Shown here: positions 6,651 to 6,943 of the stretch, piece after piece
How the letters are laid out: the number at the start of each line of letters is the position of its first letter
Position numbering within the stretch: position 1 is the stretch's first letter
Assembly (NCBI GenBank): GCA_003695285.1
Contig: RFIL01000228.1
Coordinates: 1-6,943, forward strand
DNA: 6,943 nucleotides
Origin: Calditrichota bacterium
GTDB taxonomy: Bacteria; Calditrichota; Calditrichia; RBG-13-44-9; J075
Direction: 5' to 3'
The notes under the pieces: generated by a model
What the model was told of the DNA's origin: nothing
The model's database searches: none
Seen by the model: the letters and a program-made list of their open reading frames with translations, nothing else
Position numbers and translations under genes: made by a program

Positions 6651-6943
6651 ATGAGTGGAATTTCAGCGGTCATCATTACTCTGAATGAAGAAAAAAATAT
6701 TTCTCGCTGCCTGGAAAGTGTTACAAAGGTGGCAGACGAAATCATTATTATAGACTCTTTCAGCGAAGACCGCACAGTGGAAATTTCTAAAAGCTATTCA
6801 GCCCGGGTAGAGCAGGTGGAATGGAAAGGCTATGCCAAAACCAAGAATTACGGCAATTCCCTTGCTACCAACGATTATATCTTATCCATTGATGCTGATG
6901 AAGTCATCTCCCCCCAACTCGTAGAATCGATATTATCGGTTAA
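6651..6943 (+). CDS. Glycosyltransferase family 2, WaaE/KdtX-like (LPS core), 3' end cut off by window edge
   Basis: 97 complete codons are open from the ATG at 6651 to the right edge, with no stop, so the C-terminal part is outside the window. The N-terminus is a GT-A nucleotide-sugar domain: ISAVIITLNEEKNISRCLES (4-23), a second strand DEIIIIDSFSEDRT (29-42), then WKGYAKTKN (58-66) and the metal/donor-binding motif IDADE (80-84), preceded by NDYILS. The combination of NEE.NI..CLES, W.G...K.N and DADE is typical of the WaaE/KdtX beta-1,4-glucosyltransferase-like branch of GT2, whose characterised members add glucose to the LPS inner core. A good AGGAG ribosome site sits about 6 nt before the ATG. 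It is divergent from the GT9 gene, fitting an LPS or surface-glycan locus; the real acceptor and donor are unknown. Confidence 0.88.
   Translation, partial: MSGISAVIITLNEEKNISRCLESVTKVADEIIIIDSFSEDRTVEISKSYSARVEQVEWKGYAKTKNYGNSLATNDYILSIDADEVISPQLVESILSV

Overview
The window carries six protein-coding genes from what looks like a Gram-negative bacterium of moderately low GC. Two are cut by the window edges. Squalene-synthesis genes, two periplasm-facing membrane proteins and two glycosyltransferases resembling LPS-core enzymes all point to a diderm envelope. The sequence does not fix the phylum; an uncultured lineage is possible but unproven.

Left half, minus strand (reading right to left from about 2700 to 1): hpnC, hpnD (overlapping by ATGA) and, after a 206-nt gap, hpnE. 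hpnE stays open for 258 codons and runs off the left edge. Together these encode the three-enzyme bacterial route farnesyl-PP -> presqualene-PP -> hydroxysqualene -> squalene, the usual supply line for hopanoids. No squalene-hopene cyclase is visible, so the end product is not shown here.

Middle, plus strand: divergent from hpnC lies a two-TM sensor-like protein (2927-4525) with a periplasmic domain, a coiled coil and two PAS-like domains, but no kinase, GGDEF, EAL or methyl-accepting output. After a small terminator-like hairpin (4554-4576) comes a second two-TM protein (4636-5415) of similar topology with a short Pro/Glu-rich cytoplasmic tail. I recognise no family for it. The two may form a sensory pair, but that is inference from adjacency and shape only.

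Right part: a GT9 (ADP-heptose:LPS heptosyltransferase-like) gene on the minus strand (5428-6468) converges on the second membrane-protein gene with 12 nt between stop codons. A strong intrinsic terminator for the plus-strand transcript (5480-5515) lies inside the GT9 coding sequence, exactly over its C-terminal cysteine motif. Divergent from GT9, a WaaE/KdtX-like family-2 glycosyltransferase starts at 6651 and runs off the right edge. The last two genes suggest the start of an LPS or surface-glycan locus.

The most noteworthy items are the terminator embedded in the conserved Cys-cluster codons, the adjacent pair of output-less membrane sensors, and the nested inverted repeats in the hpnC leader. 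I found no RNA gene, CRISPR array, insertion sequence or clear mobile element.
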